This document shows, piece after piece, positions 34,658 to 43,556 of a stretch of 43,646 nucleotides of DNA (position 1 is its first letter; each line of letters opens with the position of its first letter). Below the pieces are notes generated by a model. The model worked only from the letters and a program-made list of their open reading frames with translations, was not told where the DNA came from and searched no databases. The stretch covers positions 1-43,646 of the forward strand of contig NZ_FCOM02000059.1 in the NCBI RefSeq assembly GCF_001544695.2, in the 5' to 3' direction. The position numbers and the translations under genes were made by a program. The DNA is from Caballeronia arvi (GTDB taxonomy: Bacteria > Pseudomonadota > Gammaproteobacteria > Burkholderiales > Burkholderiaceae).

Positions 34658-35317
34658 TTAAAGCGTTTGTGGGGGACGATGGTCGTCGGTGTCCACGCAA
34701 CATACGAGAACTTCAGCGTCCTTCGCGCCAGTGCTGATGTAGACATGCCCCTGCGCGCTGTCGAAGTAGAGACTGTCACCTTTCTCGAGCCTGAACACAG
34801 ACCCATTTTCGAAGTGAAGTTCAAGTTTGCCTTGCAGAAGAAAGACAAACTCTTCTCCACTATGTCGGATGTAGTCAGGGAAGTCTTCGAGCGCATGTGC
34901 ACGTATGTGCGCTCGCATAGGCACCATGCGTTTGCCAACAAGGTCGTTGGCAATCATGCCGTATTCGTAATTTGGGGTGTCGTAAATCAACTGCTTTCCA
35001 GACCGCGTCAACGTTGGCTCAATCGCCCCAGTTGGACGTCGGGGTGCACGGCCGAAGATGGTGTCGAAGTCGACATTGAGGGCGTGAGCCAGCGCGACGA
35101 ACTTGTCGTAGGTAAGCGCGATGTCGCCGCGTTCTGCCTTGGAGATGGTCGAGACCGCGATGCCCGAACGTTCGGATAGCTGCATCAGGGTCAGGTCACG
35201 CGACTTGCGTGCCTGACGCAACTGCGCTCCGACCGCCTTGTGGTCGATGTGAGGGGACGCTCCGTCGGTCGGTGTCGACGGGTTCGCTTGCTCGTGTTGT
35301 GCTGCGGACTTTCGCAT
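34658..35317 (-). CDS. XRE-family regulator with C-terminal cupin domain
   Basis: A 219-residue two-domain regulator. Residues about 30-85 are an XRE helix-turn-helix (VGAQLRQARKSRDLTLMQLSERSGIAVSTISKAERGDIALTYDKFVALAHALNV). Residues about 145-212 are a cupin sensor (RHSGEEFVFLLQGKLELHFENGSVFRLEKGDSLYFDSAQGHVY). PuuR-type regulators of this build control amine and amino acid catabolism. It is divergent from the MHS permease at 35413, with a palindrome between them that recurs upstream of the binding-protein gene at 40086. It probably represses both promoters; the effector is unknown. Confidence 0.9.
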   Translation of the reverse strand: MRKSAAQHEQANPSTPTDGASPHIDHKAVGAQLRQARKSRDLTLMQLSERSGIAVSTISKAERGDIALTYDKFVALAHALNVDFDTIFGRAPRRPTGAIEPTLTRSGKQLIYDTPNYEYGMIANDLVGKRMVPMRAHIRAHALEDFPDYIRHSGEEFVFLLQGKLELHFENGSVFRLEKGDSLYFDSAQGHVYISTGAKDAEVLVCCVDTDDHRPPQTL

Positions 35318-35342
35318 AGTGACTCTTTATAGGGTTTTGTCG

Positions 35343-35370
35343 TATACGAGAATTATTATTTTCTCATATA
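35343..35370. promoter_or_regulatory. Candidate operator of the XRE-cupin regulator (copy 1)
   Basis: TATAcGAGAA-N8-TTCTCaTATA is a 28-base palindrome with a single mismatched pair, placed between the regulator and permease starts. The run ATACGAGAATT followed by ATTATTTT recurs with one base missing at 39927-39944. Repetition before two genes of one apparent pathway supports an operator. Confidence 0.65.
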
Positions 35371-35412
35371 TGATAACTCGCATCACATCCATCACCCCGA
35401 AGGAGCAGCATC

Positions 35413-36699
35413 GTGGCATCGCTTGCACTCGAAAAAGCTGGTCTCTCAAAGACTCAGGTCGTTGCTGCAACTACTCTCGGGACAGCTCTTGAGTACTACG
35501 ACTTCACCATCTATAGCTTCTTCGCCATCCAAATCGGGAAGCTCTTTTTTCCATCCGCGTCCCCGGTCAATCAGTTCCTTCTCTCGATTGGGGTCTTCGG
35601 CGTTGGCTTCGTAGTTCGTCCCCTCGGGGGCATTGTCATCGGCGCCTATGCTGACCGCGCCGGGCGAAAGAAGGCGATGGTGCTGACCATCATGTTGATG
35701 GCACTGAGTTGCGCGCTTATCGCTTTCGCTCCGACGTATGCGGTGGCAGGCGTCTTTGCACCGGTGGTTGTCCTTGCCGCCCGTCTCATTCAAGGCTTTG
35801 CCGCAGGTGGCGAATTTGGCCCCGGAACTACGTTGCTTGTAGAGTACGCGACCAACAACTCTCGGGCGTTCTTCGCAAGTTGGAACTTCGCAGCAACTGC
35901 GCTTGGCCTTGCACTCGGTGCTGTTGTCGCCACCCTCGTAAATGTGAGTCTACCCAAGGAAGTCGTGGACGATTGGGGATGGCGCCTTCCCTTTCTTCTT
36001 GGAATTTTCGCTGCCCCGGTCGGAATGCTGATTCGGCGTCGCCTTGAAGAAACACTGAGCGATGCACCGGCTCATCACGCAAAGAAGCACGGCGCGCTGA
36101 AAGCGGCTCTCACGACTCATCTGAAACTCACCTTCCTGGGAACATTCGCCGAACTGGGCGGCTCAGTGTCGGTGTACATAACGGCATTCTTTCTGCCGAA
36201 TCACGCAGTGCGAACCCTGCACCTGTCCCCGACCGCATCAGTCATTTCAGGCGTAGTCAGTTCGTTGACCCTGTTCGTGGCGGCTCCCATCGCTGGCAAA
36301 CTAGCGGACCGATTCACGCGCAAACGTGTATTGGTCATCTCGCGAGTCATCCTGCTGGCATCGGTCTATCCCGCGTTCTCAGTTTTAAGCGCACATCCCT
36401 CCATAACTCTTCTGTGCGCCGTTTCCGCATTCCTCGCTATCTTCGTCGCCGGACAGATTGTTCCTGTGTTGGTGATGATTCCGGAGCTGTTCCCGCGCGA
36501 AGTACGAGCAACGGGCATTGCGCTGACATACGTGGTGAGTGCGTCGTTCTTTGGCGGATTTTCCCCGCTTATCGCAAGCTGGATTGTCGAGCGCACGGGC
36601 AATCCGTTGGCGCCAGCATGGTACGTGGCAGCTGCGTGCGCTGTGTCTTTGGTCCCTGTCATCTGGCTGCGAGACCGCACCGGCGAAGCCATCAACTGA
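35413..36699 (+). CDS. MHS-family MFS permease
   Basis: A 428-residue inner-membrane carrier of the metabolite:H+ symporter branch. TTLGTALEYYDFTIYSFFA in helix 1, GAYADRAGRKKAM after helix 2 and GKLADRFTRKR in the second half are the diagnostic motifs. Translation starts at GTG 35413, preceded by GAAGGAG ending 7 bases upstream. It is related to, but clearly different from, the permease at 1248. It heads the operon with an amidase, a RidA protein and an FAD dehydrogenase, so it probably imports an amide or N-acyl amino compound. Confidence 0.9.
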   Translation: MASLALEKAGLSKTQVVAATTLGTALEYYDFTIYSFFAIQIGKLFFPSASPVNQFLLSIGVFGVGFVVRPLGGIVIGAYADRAGRKKAMVLTIMLMALSCALIAFAPTYAVAGVFAPVVVLAARLIQGFAAGGEFGPGTTLLVEYATNNSRAFFASWNFAATALGLALGAVVATLVNVSLPKEVVDDWGWRLPFLLGIFAAPVGMLIRRRLEETLSDAPAHHAKKHGALKAALTTHLKLTFLGTFAELGGSVSVYITAFFLPNHAVRTLHLSPTASVISGVVSSLTLFVAAPIAGKLADRFTRKRVLVISRVILLASVYPAFSVLSAHPSITLLCAVSAFLAIFVAGQIVPVLVMIPELFPREVRATGIALTYVVSASFFGGFSPLIASWIVERTGNPLAPAWYVAAACAVSLVPVIWLRDRTGEAIN

Positions 36700-36719
36700 A
36701 GACGAAAACAGGAACGACA

Positions 36720-38249
36720 ATGACCTCCGCTAAAGACGAGTTGGTGACTAAGTCTGCAGAAGAGCTACGCAGGTTGATTGGCTCGAAGCAGATTTCCCCA
36801 GTCGAACTGGTCGACGCCTGTATCGACCGCATCGAATCCTTGAATCCCGCTGTGAACGCGGTAACAGCGACCTGTTTCGACCGCGCGAGAAGCGAGGCAA
36901 GGGTCGCCGAGCAGCATGTGATGGATGGGAAAGAGCTGGGGCTGCTCCACGGCCTACCCATGGGCGTCAAAGACCTTGAAGATACCGCGGGCTTGCTTAC
37001 CACTTACGGTTCGCCCATGTCGCGGGGCAATGTGCCGTCGCGCGATGTCGTGCTCGTTGAGCGTCTGCGCAAACAGGGGGCAATCTTGCTGGCAAAGACG
37101 AACGTGCCGGAACTCGGTGCTGGTGCAAACACGCGAAACCCGGTATGGGGTGCAACGGGCAATCCGTTCAATCCCGCGCTTATCGCAGGCGGTAGCTCGG
37201 GAGGTTCGGCTGCAGCACTCGCATGTGACATGTTCCCCGTCTGCACCGGCTCTGATACGGGAGGCTCCTTGCGCATTCCCGCGTCGAAGTGCGGAGTGGT
37301 CGGCTTTAGACCGTCGCCCGGACTCGTGCCCAACTCTCGCCGTTTATTAGGCTGGACGCCCATTTCTGTTGTCGGACCGATGGGGCGAACTGTCGCCGAG
37401 GCTGCGTTGCAGCTTGCCGCGACGGCGGGCGAGTCGGCCGGTGACCCTTTGAGCTATTCGGTCGACGCGCTTAGTTTTCGTCGGATTGGCAACGTTGATT
37501 TATCGAAACTTCGCGTCGGCTACACCGAGGACTTTGGCTGCTGCGACGTCGATGAATCGATTCGAAGAACGTTTCGGTCAAGGGTCGCTGCCATTAAGGG
37601 CGTTGTTCACGTATGCGAGCCCGTCGAATTCAACCTCGGCGAGGTGCATCGGTGCTTTGACGTGATTCGCGCCGAAAGCTTCGTCGCCGGTTTGCACGCC
37701 GCATACGAACGTGACCCCAGCGCTTTGGGTCCGAACACTCGCGCAAATTACGAAATGGGCGCGAAAATGTCATTGGCGGATTCTGCGTGGGCTCAATCGG
37801 AGCAGACCCAAGCCTTCCAGCGCTTCCAGTCGGCATTTTCCAAGTACGACGTCATCCTTTCGCCAACGACTCCGGTGTCACCCTTCCCGTGGACCGAGCT
37901 CTACGCAGCTACAGTCGAGGGAAGACCGCAGGAGAATTACTACCGGTGGCTGGCGCTCACTTATGTCGTCACGCTCACGACCCACCCGGCCCTCTCCTTG
38001 CCTTGTGGCGTCGACGAGGCGGGCATGCCCTTCGGCTTGCAGATAGTTGGACCGTTCCGTGGCGACGCGCAGACGTTGGCGATTTCCCATGCGTTCGAGC
38101 AGGCCTTTGCTGACTCGTCGACCCTGCGTCGCCCGCGCCCGAACCTCCTGCTACTGCACGAGGCTACTCCAGCGCTGAAGTCGCTTGTCACTTCACCTCC
38201 AATTTTTAACCTATCCGGAAGCGATTCATCCGGCTTTTCAATGGTGTAA
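36720..38249 (+). CDS. Amidase-signature hydrolase (cytoplasmic)
   Basis: A 509-residue amidase with Lys84 (MGVKDLEDTAG), cis-Ser in GGSSGGS (about 159) and nucleophile Ser183 (GSDTGGSLRIPAS). There is no signal peptide, in contrast to the amidase at 31409. AGGA 6 bases before ATG 36720 fixes the start; the longer frame from 36414 lies inside the permease gene. It follows the permease by 20 bases and precedes a RidA gene by 2. The likely job is releasing an amine or amino acid from an imported amide for the FAD dehydrogenase encoded downstream. The sequence does not reveal the acyl group. Confidence 0.88.
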   Translation: MTSAKDELVTKSAEELRRLIGSKQISPVELVDACIDRIESLNPAVNAVTATCFDRARSEARVAEQHVMDGKELGLLHGLPMGVKDLEDTAGLLTTYGSPMSRGNVPSRDVVLVERLRKQGAILLAKTNVPELGAGANTRNPVWGATGNPFNPALIAGGSSGGSAAALACDMFPVCTGSDTGGSLRIPASKCGVVGFRPSPGLVPNSRRLLGWTPISVVGPMGRTVAEAALQLAATAGESAGDPLSYSVDALSFRRIGNVDLSKLRVGYTEDFGCCDVDESIRRTFRSRVAAIKGVVHVCEPVEFNLGEVHRCFDVIRAESFVAGLHAAYERDPSALGPNTRANYEMGAKMSLADSAWAQSEQTQAFQRFQSAFSKYDVILSPTTPVSPFPWTELYAATVEGRPQENYYRWLALTYVVTLTTHPALSLPCGVDEAGMPFGLQIVGPFRGDAQTLAISHAFEQAFADSSTLRRPRPNLLLLHEATPALKSLVTSPPIFNLSGSDSSGFSMV

Positions 38250-38251
38250 CC

Positions 38252-38605
38252 ATGAGCAATCAAATTGAACGCCTGCAGACCAACGCTCGCATGAGCCAAG
38301 TCGTCGTAGCGAACGGGGTTGTCTATCTGTCTGGACAGGTTCCGGATTCGGCTGGCGCCGCCATTGATGTACAAGCGACCGAAATCCTCACCCGAATCGA
38401 TAAGCTGCTGGCATCAGCCGGAATCGACAAGGCTCGCTTACTCACCGCTAACGTATGGTTGAGCGACCCGAAGCACTTCGACGGATTCAACGCTGTATGG
38501 GACGCGTGGGTGCCTGAGGGGAACGCTCCGACGCGTGCGTGCGTGACGTCGATTCTCATGAAACCGGGTCTTGACGTTGAGATTGCCGTTACGGCGCACG
38601 CCTAA
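38252..38605 (+). CDS. RidA-family enamine/imine deaminase
   Basis: A 117-residue RidA (YjgF/YER057c/UK114) protein, slightly shorter than the usual 125-130. Active-site Arg95 (NAPTRACV) and Glu110 (LDVEIAVTA) are separated by 15 residues, as Arg105 and Glu120 are in archetypal RidA. Such proteins hydrolyse reactive imines or enamines to ketones and ammonia. It sits 2 bases after the amidase and just before the FAD dehydrogenase. That enzyme would release an imino acid, making RidA a natural pathway partner rather than a housekeeping copy. Confidence 0.92.
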   Translation: MSNQIERLQTNARMSQVVVANGVVYLSGQVPDSAGAAIDVQATEILTRIDKLLASAGIDKARLLTANVWLSDPKHFDGFNAVWDAWVPEGNAPTRACVTSILMKPGLDVEIAVTAHA

Positions 38606-38664
38606 CTGGCGGGCCCCGGCCAATCAAGCAGCTCGCGTGGTGCGTGTACGAAAGGAATATCGAG

Positions 38665-39897
38665 ATGAAGTTTGATGCAATGGTTCTCGGCGGCGGCATC
38701 GTCGGCACATCTGTAGCTTTGCATCTGCAGCGCCGAGGCCTCAAAGTGGCGCTCATCGACCGCAAGGCTCCTGGCAACGAGACGTCGCTCGGCAACGCTG
38801 GACTCATCCAGCGTGAAGGCGTGTATCCGTACGCTTTCCCTCGCGACTTTGCGTCCCTTGCGCACTATGCGAGCAACCGCGCGACGGATGTGCGTTATCA
38901 CCCGATGGCCATGCCGAAGTTGACGCCGTTCCTTGTGAAGTATTGGCACAACTCGCGAGCCGACCGTCACGCAAAAATTGCCAGAGCCTATTCAACGTTG
39001 ATAGAGCACTGTGTGTCGGAACATCGCGACCTTATTGACGCGGCGGGGGCGCAAGCTCTCCTCAGACAGAACGGGTGGATAAAGGCTTTTCGCACTGTAA
39101 AGGCTTTTGACGGCGCGGTCGCGGAAGCTTCGCGGTGGAAGGACGAGTACGGTGTCGATTTTGATGTCCTGGAAGGCAATGCTCTTCGACAAACCGAGCC
39201 ATCGCTGCATTCCGTCCTTCGCGCGGCAGTTCGCTACTCGTCGTCTGATTCCGTAAGTGACCCGGCCGGCCTCGTAGATGCATATGCAAAGCTTTTCGAA
39301 CGTCTCGGTGGCACTGTGCTCATTGGCGACGCCTCCACGCTAGAGGCTGGCTGGCGCGTGCGGACCGAGTCCGGAGTAGTGGAAGCGGAGACTGGGGTCA
39401 TCGCCATGGGCCCGTGGTCCGGCGACCTGACCGCGAGGCTCGGCTATTCACTTCCGCTGGAGGTGAAGCGCGGTTATCACATGCACTACGCGACCAAGCC
39501 AGGCGCGGCGCTCAATCAGCCGGTTCTGGATGCCGAATTTGGCTACATGATTACACCGATGGTTCGAGGGATTCGACTGACGACGGGCGTAGAACTTGGA
39601 TTCCGAGATTCACCGAAGACGCCTGTGCAACTGGAAGCCGTGGAACCTATCGCCCGTGAAGTGTTTCCTCTGGGAGAAAGAGTCGACGCAGAACCGTGGC
39701 TCGGCCGCCGTCCTTGTACGCCGGACATGATGCCTGTCATCGGACCCGCACCGCGCCATAAAAACCTTTGGTTCGCATTTGGGCACGCACACCACGGCTT
39801 GACGCTGGGCCCCATTACGGGGCGCTTGATTGCGGAATCGATTCTGGGCCTTCGCCCAACCGTAGACCTGACGCCGTTTCGAGCCGACCGATTCTAA
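38665..39897 (+). CDS. FAD-dependent amine/D-amino acid dehydrogenase (DadA-like)
   Basis: A 410-residue DAO-fold flavoprotein. The N-terminal FAD motif is DAMVLGGGIVGTSVALHLQRRGLKVALID, followed by the ETSLGNAGLI segment typical of DadA-type D-amino acid dehydrogenases. Near the C-terminus, EPWLGRRPCTPDMMPVIGPAPRHKNLWFAFGHAHHGLTLGP is the substrate/FAD closing motif. It would oxidise an amino compound to its imine and pass electrons to the quinone pool. AAGGA 8 bases before ATG 38665 sets the start. The substrate stereochemistry (D-amino acid, sarcosine-like or other) is not readable. Confidence 0.86.
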   Translation: MKFDAMVLGGGIVGTSVALHLQRRGLKVALIDRKAPGNETSLGNAGLIQREGVYPYAFPRDFASLAHYASNRATDVRYHPMAMPKLTPFLVKYWHNSRADRHAKIARAYSTLIEHCVSEHRDLIDAAGAQALLRQNGWIKAFRTVKAFDGAVAEASRWKDEYGVDFDVLEGNALRQTEPSLHSVLRAAVRYSSSDSVSDPAGLVDAYAKLFERLGGTVLIGDASTLEAGWRVRTESGVVEAETGVIAMGPWSGDLTARLGYSLPLEVKRGYHMHYATKPGAALNQPVLDAEFGYMITPMVRGIRLTTGVELGFRDSPKTPVQLEAVEPIAREVFPLGERVDAEPWLGRRPCTPDMMPVIGPAPRHKNLWFAFGHAHHGLTLGPITGRLIAESILGLRPTVDLTPFRADRF

Positions 39898-39917
39898 CAA
39901 CCGAGCCATGAATAAAT

Positions 39918-39944
39918 AATTCTCAAATACGAGAATTTTATTTT
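39918..39944. promoter_or_regulatory. Candidate operator of the XRE-cupin regulator (copy 2)
   Basis: AATTCTC (39918-39924) and GAGAATT (39931-39937) form a perfect inverted repeat with a 6-base spacer. The segment ATACGAGAATTTTATTTT (39927-39944) matches the copy at 35344-35362 with one base missing. It lies upstream of the binding-protein gene at 40086, linking that gene to the same regulon. Confidence 0.62.
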
Positions 39945-40085
39945 GGCTCGGATAAGATACTTACCACCCAACCCACGAACACAGAGTTATGTCTCGGAAG
40001 ACCTTCGTCTTATACGGTAAGGATTACTAACGTAGGCCACGCGCAATGATTTACGCAAACGACTGGAAACTCTTGGAGAAACAGC

Positions 40086-41243
40086 ATGCCTAATCGGACT
40101 CACCTTCAGACGTCGCTCGCCGGTACGTTCAGCGCAGCTCTCTTTGCATTTGCGTCCATGAATTCGTACGCAGACGAGGTAATAGCAAAGATTGCTGTCG
40201 CTGGGCCGACCACCGGCCAACTGGCAAGCTTGGGCAAAGACGTGCAGAACAGCGGGGAGTTGGCGATTGATGAGCTCAATGCCAAGAACATCGTGGTGAA
40301 CGGGAAGCGTGTTCGCTTCGAACTCGTCGCGGCGGACGACGGGGCCGACCCTCGGGTAGGTACTATTGTCGCGCAGCGATTGGTTGATGACCATGTGGTC
40401 GCTGTCGTCGGCCACATCAACTCAGGCGTCGCTATCCCCGCTTCGCGCATCTACAGTCAAGCCGGCATTCCCTTCATCTCGAGCGGCGCATCAAATCCAA
40501 CGCTGACTGCTCAGAACCTCAAGAACACGTTCCGCGTTGTCGCTGACGACAACGCTCAGGCACGCGGCATGGTTCAGTTCCTCAGCGGCCAGTTGAAGGC
40601 CAAGCGGATTGGACTGGTGGATGACAGGACCGCATATGGTCAGGGCCTGGGCGACCAGGTGGCGAAAGATGCAGGCGAGTCCGGGATTGCGGTAACGCGT
40701 GAGTTCACGAACGATAAGGCCGTCGACTTTCGGGCAATCCTCACTTCGCTAAAGTCAACCCAACCGGACGCCATCGTGTTGGCAAGCACTGATGCCATCG
40801 CGTCGCCTTTCGTGAAGCAAATGAAGACGCTCGGTATGACTCGCGTGCGATTCGTTGGCGGCGATGGGATTTGCACGGAGAACTGGGTTCGCGTGGCGGC
40901 CTCTGCTGCAGAGGGAGAGTACTGTACGCAGACTGGCGCGCCGCTTGACCAGCTCCCCGGTTCAAAGGAGTTTGTTCAGAAATACGAGGCACGATTCAAC
41001 CAGCCACCTCAGTACTTTGGACCGTACACATATGACAGCGTCATGGTGGTCGGTGAGGCCATACGGAAGGCTGGTTCCCTCGACCCGCTAAAGCTTATCG
41101 ACGCGCTCCATTCCGTCGACTACAGCGGCGTGACGGGCAGAATCGAATTTGACAACAAGGGCGACCAGAAGTACGCGGCGGTTTCGGTGTATCAGGTTAA
41201 GTCGCAGAAGATTACGTCACTGGGTGTCGTCGGAAAGATGTGA
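40086..41243 (+). CDS. Branched-chain amino acid-type ABC substrate-binding protein (LivJ-like)
   Basis: A 385-residue type I periplasmic binding protein (Peripla_BP_6). A signal peptide with predicted cleavage after NSYA precedes the mature start DEVIAKIAVAGPTTG. GQLASLGKDVQNSGELAIDELNAK, VVAVVGHINSGVAIPASRIYSQAGIPFISSGASNP and FGPYTYDSVMVVGEAI are typical of LivJ/LivK proteins. No matching permease or ATPase genes lie in the window, so it either borrows a transporter encoded elsewhere or acts as a sensor. The shared operator ties it to the amidase/RidA/dehydrogenase module. The long leader (188 bases) contains the candidate operator. Confidence 0.92.
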   Translation: MPNRTHLQTSLAGTFSAALFAFASMNSYADEVIAKIAVAGPTTGQLASLGKDVQNSGELAIDELNAKNIVVNGKRVRFELVAADDGADPRVGTIVAQRLVDDHVVAVVGHINSGVAIPASRIYSQAGIPFISSGASNPTLTAQNLKNTFRVVADDNAQARGMVQFLSGQLKAKRIGLVDDRTAYGQGLGDQVAKDAGESGIAVTREFTNDKAVDFRAILTSLKSTQPDAIVLASTDAIASPFVKQMKTLGMTRVRFVGGDGICTENWVRVAASAAEGEYCTQTGAPLDQLPGSKEFVQKYEARFNQPPQYFGPYTYDSVMVVGEAIRKAGSLDPLKLIDALHSVDYSGVTGRIEFDNKGDQKYAAVSVYQVKSQKITSLGVVGKM

Positions 41244-41245
41244 TA

Positions 41246-41278
41246 TTTCGGAGCGCGTCGTTGAGACGCGCTCCGAAA
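41246..41278. terminator. Bidirectional terminator-like hairpin
   Basis: TTTCGGAGCGCGTC (41246-41259) and GACGCGCTCCGAAA (41265-41278) form a perfect 14-pair stem with a 5-base loop. It starts 3 bases after the binding-protein stop and lies between convergent genes, so it could end transcription from both sides. T-runs are short on either strand. Confidence 0.7.
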
Positions 41279-41318
41279 CACGCCGACCCATACCGTGCCA
41301 GAGTCCGCGTTTTACAGC

Positions 41319-43556
41319 TTAGAGCGAACGCTGAGTAACGGTGCCGCCTGACGTGGCGAGGACATTTCGCGAAGAACCGCCGACATAGAACGAATAGGAA
41401 CCACCCGGCAAAATCCATTTTTGTGAGCTGTCGTCCCATACGCCCAGCCTTTTCGCGTCGACGTTCAGCGTGACGTTCTTGGATTCACCTGGCGCCAACG
41501 CGACCTTCTGATAGGCAACGAGGCGCTTCGGCGGTTCACCGCCGAACGGAATGCCCGCGTATACCTGAGGAGTTTCAACACCTGCCCGGGTGCCGGTGTT
41601 TGTAACGGTGAAGGTCACGTTGAAGTTACCTTGCCCGTCGGGGGTCGCCGAAACGTTTCCGTACGCGTAGGTTGTGTAGGAAAGGCCAAATCCGAACGGA
41701 AAAAGCGGTTCAATCTGCTTCGCATCGAACCAACGGTAACCTATGTTCAGCTCTTCCGTGTAGTTGTACACGAGCGATTCCCCGGTGATAGGCCCCTCCG
41801 GCAAGTCAGCGTCTCTCTTGGGGAACGAAATCGGCAGCTTCGCAGAGGGATTGGCCGCCCCAAACAGAACGTCAGCGATGGCAGGACCACCTTGCGGGCC
41901 CGGATACCACGCGACCAAAACGGAGTCCACCGAGTCAATCCAAGGCATTGTGACAGCCGTACCGACCTCCAGCACGACAATCACTCGCTTAGCCTTAGCT
42001 GAAACCGCAGTTATGAGAGCGTCTTGGTCGTACGCTTGGTTTGCAGGGTCCGTCAGCGCATTTGAGAGACTGAGGCTTGGAAGGTCTATGTCCTCGGACT
42101 GGAACCGCGTTGCAAAGACGATTGCGGCATCTGCGTTAGAAGCAGCTGCACTCGCGGCTTGTGCATCTGTTCCGTCGATGTAACTGACTGTCGCATTCGG
42201 TGCGGCGCTTTTGATAGCGGAGAGCGGGGACGAAGCATACCAGGGAGCACATGCTGGTTCTACGCCGGCGGAGCCAACTTTCGTTCCTGGACGGAAACAC
42301 GCGACAACTGATGCGTCCGCGCCTGGCGCATGACCCGAGCCCCCGCCGCCCATTACCGCGCGGTCGGCGTTGCCGCCGATGACAACAATCTTTCCTGTGG
42401 TCGACGCAGTGAGCGGAAGGGTCGCATTGTTGGAGCCTGTATGCACCGCGTTCTTCAACAGGACCATGCTTTGTTCGGCAACGGACTGAGAGAACTTCGC
42501 GCCGGCCGATAACTGGTCTGCTGGGATGGTCGTAGCAGTCGGTGCATCATCCAAGACCCCGACCTCAATCAGGGTTCGCAACTTGCGCTTGACCATGTCA
42601 TTCAGACGAGACGTCGGTACCGCGCCCGATTGGACCGCAGCTTTGAGGCGCTGATTGAACTGCGAATACTTCCCAAATGGACCGAGAACGTAATCGTTCG
42701 CTGAGCCAGTTTCTTCCTCGTCGAGTCCAGCGTTGGCACCCTGAACTCCGTCATCCAGCGCCAGTTCCCAGTCACTTTGGACCTTCCCTTTGAACCCCCA
42801 CTCATTCTTCAGGATATCCGTGATGAGATGGGCGTTCTGGCAGGCCTTGATACCGTTTACAAAGTTGTAGGCGCACATGACGTTTCCGACTTGGCTGTCT
42901 TTCACCGCCATTTCGAATGGCAGTAGATACAGTTCGCGCAGTGTTCTTTCGTCGACGTTCGAGCTGGCCGTATATCGATTCGTTTCCTGGCTGTTGGCGG
43001 CGAAGTGCTTAACTGTGGAGACCACCTTGTGGGCTTGAACGGCCTTTGTGCGAGCGACAATGAAATCGCCAGTCAGGAGCGGGTCTTCTCCCAAGTACTC
43101 GTAGTTGCGACCGTTCCGAAGCTCCCGTGCAATATTGACGCCGCCTCCCAAGCTTTCGGTGAAACCCAGTTGCCGAACCTCTTTGCCAATCAAGTCGCCG
43201 TAGGCATAAGCAAGTTGAGTATCGAAGGTTGCTGCGAGCGCTAAATTGTTGGGCAAGCTGGTCTTAACACCCGCGCTGCTGTCCGTCGGGACTTGGTCCG
43301 GTATGCCGAGCCTCGGGATTCCGGGGATACAACTCGCTCCGCTCACGGCGCACGTCGTTCCAGCCCCATGAACCTGTGAAATTTTTTCGTCGAGCGTCAT
43401 CTGGGCGACTATCGCCGACGCTCTGACATCGGAAGCCGTGTCAGTGGGGTTTAGTGCAGGATTATTGGAAGAATCGTTGCTGCCGCCACCGCACGCAGAC
43501 AACACGGACGCTGCCGCACTGAGTGTGAGACCCAGGCGCCGAAACTTGACTTTCAT
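41319..43556 (-). CDS. GH3 beta-glucosidase-type lipoprotein
   Basis: A 745-residue glycoside hydrolase family 3 enzyme. The N-terminus MKVKFRRLGLTLSAAASVLSAC ends in a lipobox (LSAC, Cys22), predicting a lipoprotein facing the periplasm or cell surface. The (beta/alpha)8 domain includes NIARELRNGRNYEYLGEDP, TVKHFAANSQETNR and the nucleophile Asp262 (GFKGKVQSDWEL). A second domain (about 360-600) and a C-terminal fibronectin III-like domain (QVYAGIPFGGEPPKRLVAYQKVALAPGES) follow, as in typical GH3 beta-glucosidases. GGGAGA just before ATG 43556 sets the start. It is convergent with the preceding module and seems unrelated to it. Confidence 0.92.
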   Translation of the reverse strand: MKVKFRRLGLTLSAAASVLSACGGGSNDSSNNPALNPTDTASDVRASAIVAQMTLDEKISQVHGAGTTCAVSGASCIPGIPRLGIPDQVPTDSSAGVKTSLPNNLALAATFDTQLAYAYGDLIGKEVRQLGFTESLGGGVNIARELRNGRNYEYLGEDPLLTGDFIVARTKAVQAHKVVSTVKHFAANSQETNRYTASSNVDERTLRELYLLPFEMAVKDSQVGNVMCAYNFVNGIKACQNAHLITDILKNEWGFKGKVQSDWELALDDGVQGANAGLDEEETGSANDYVLGPFGKYSQFNQRLKAAVQSGAVPTSRLNDMVKRKLRTLIEVGVLDDAPTATTIPADQLSAGAKFSQSVAEQSMVLLKNAVHTGSNNATLPLTASTTGKIVVIGGNADRAVMGGGGSGHAPGADASVVACFRPGTKVGSAGVEPACAPWYASSPLSAIKSAAPNATVSYIDGTDAQAASAAASNADAAIVFATRFQSEDIDLPSLSLSNALTDPANQAYDQDALITAVSAKAKRVIVVLEVGTAVTMPWIDSVDSVLVAWYPGPQGGPAIADVLFGAANPSAKLPISFPKRDADLPEGPITGESLVYNYTEELNIGYRWFDAKQIEPLFPFGFGLSYTTYAYGNVSATPDGQGNFNVTFTVTNTGTRAGVETPQVYAGIPFGGEPPKRLVAYQKVALAPGESKNVTLNVDAKRLGVWDDSSQKWILPGGSYSFYVGGSSRNVLATSGGTVTQRSL

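Noticed and set aside
36414..36719. Upstream extension of the second amidase reading frame
   Set aside because: The extension overlaps the permease gene in another frame. ATG 36720 has a good ribosome binding site and gives the usual amidase N-terminus.
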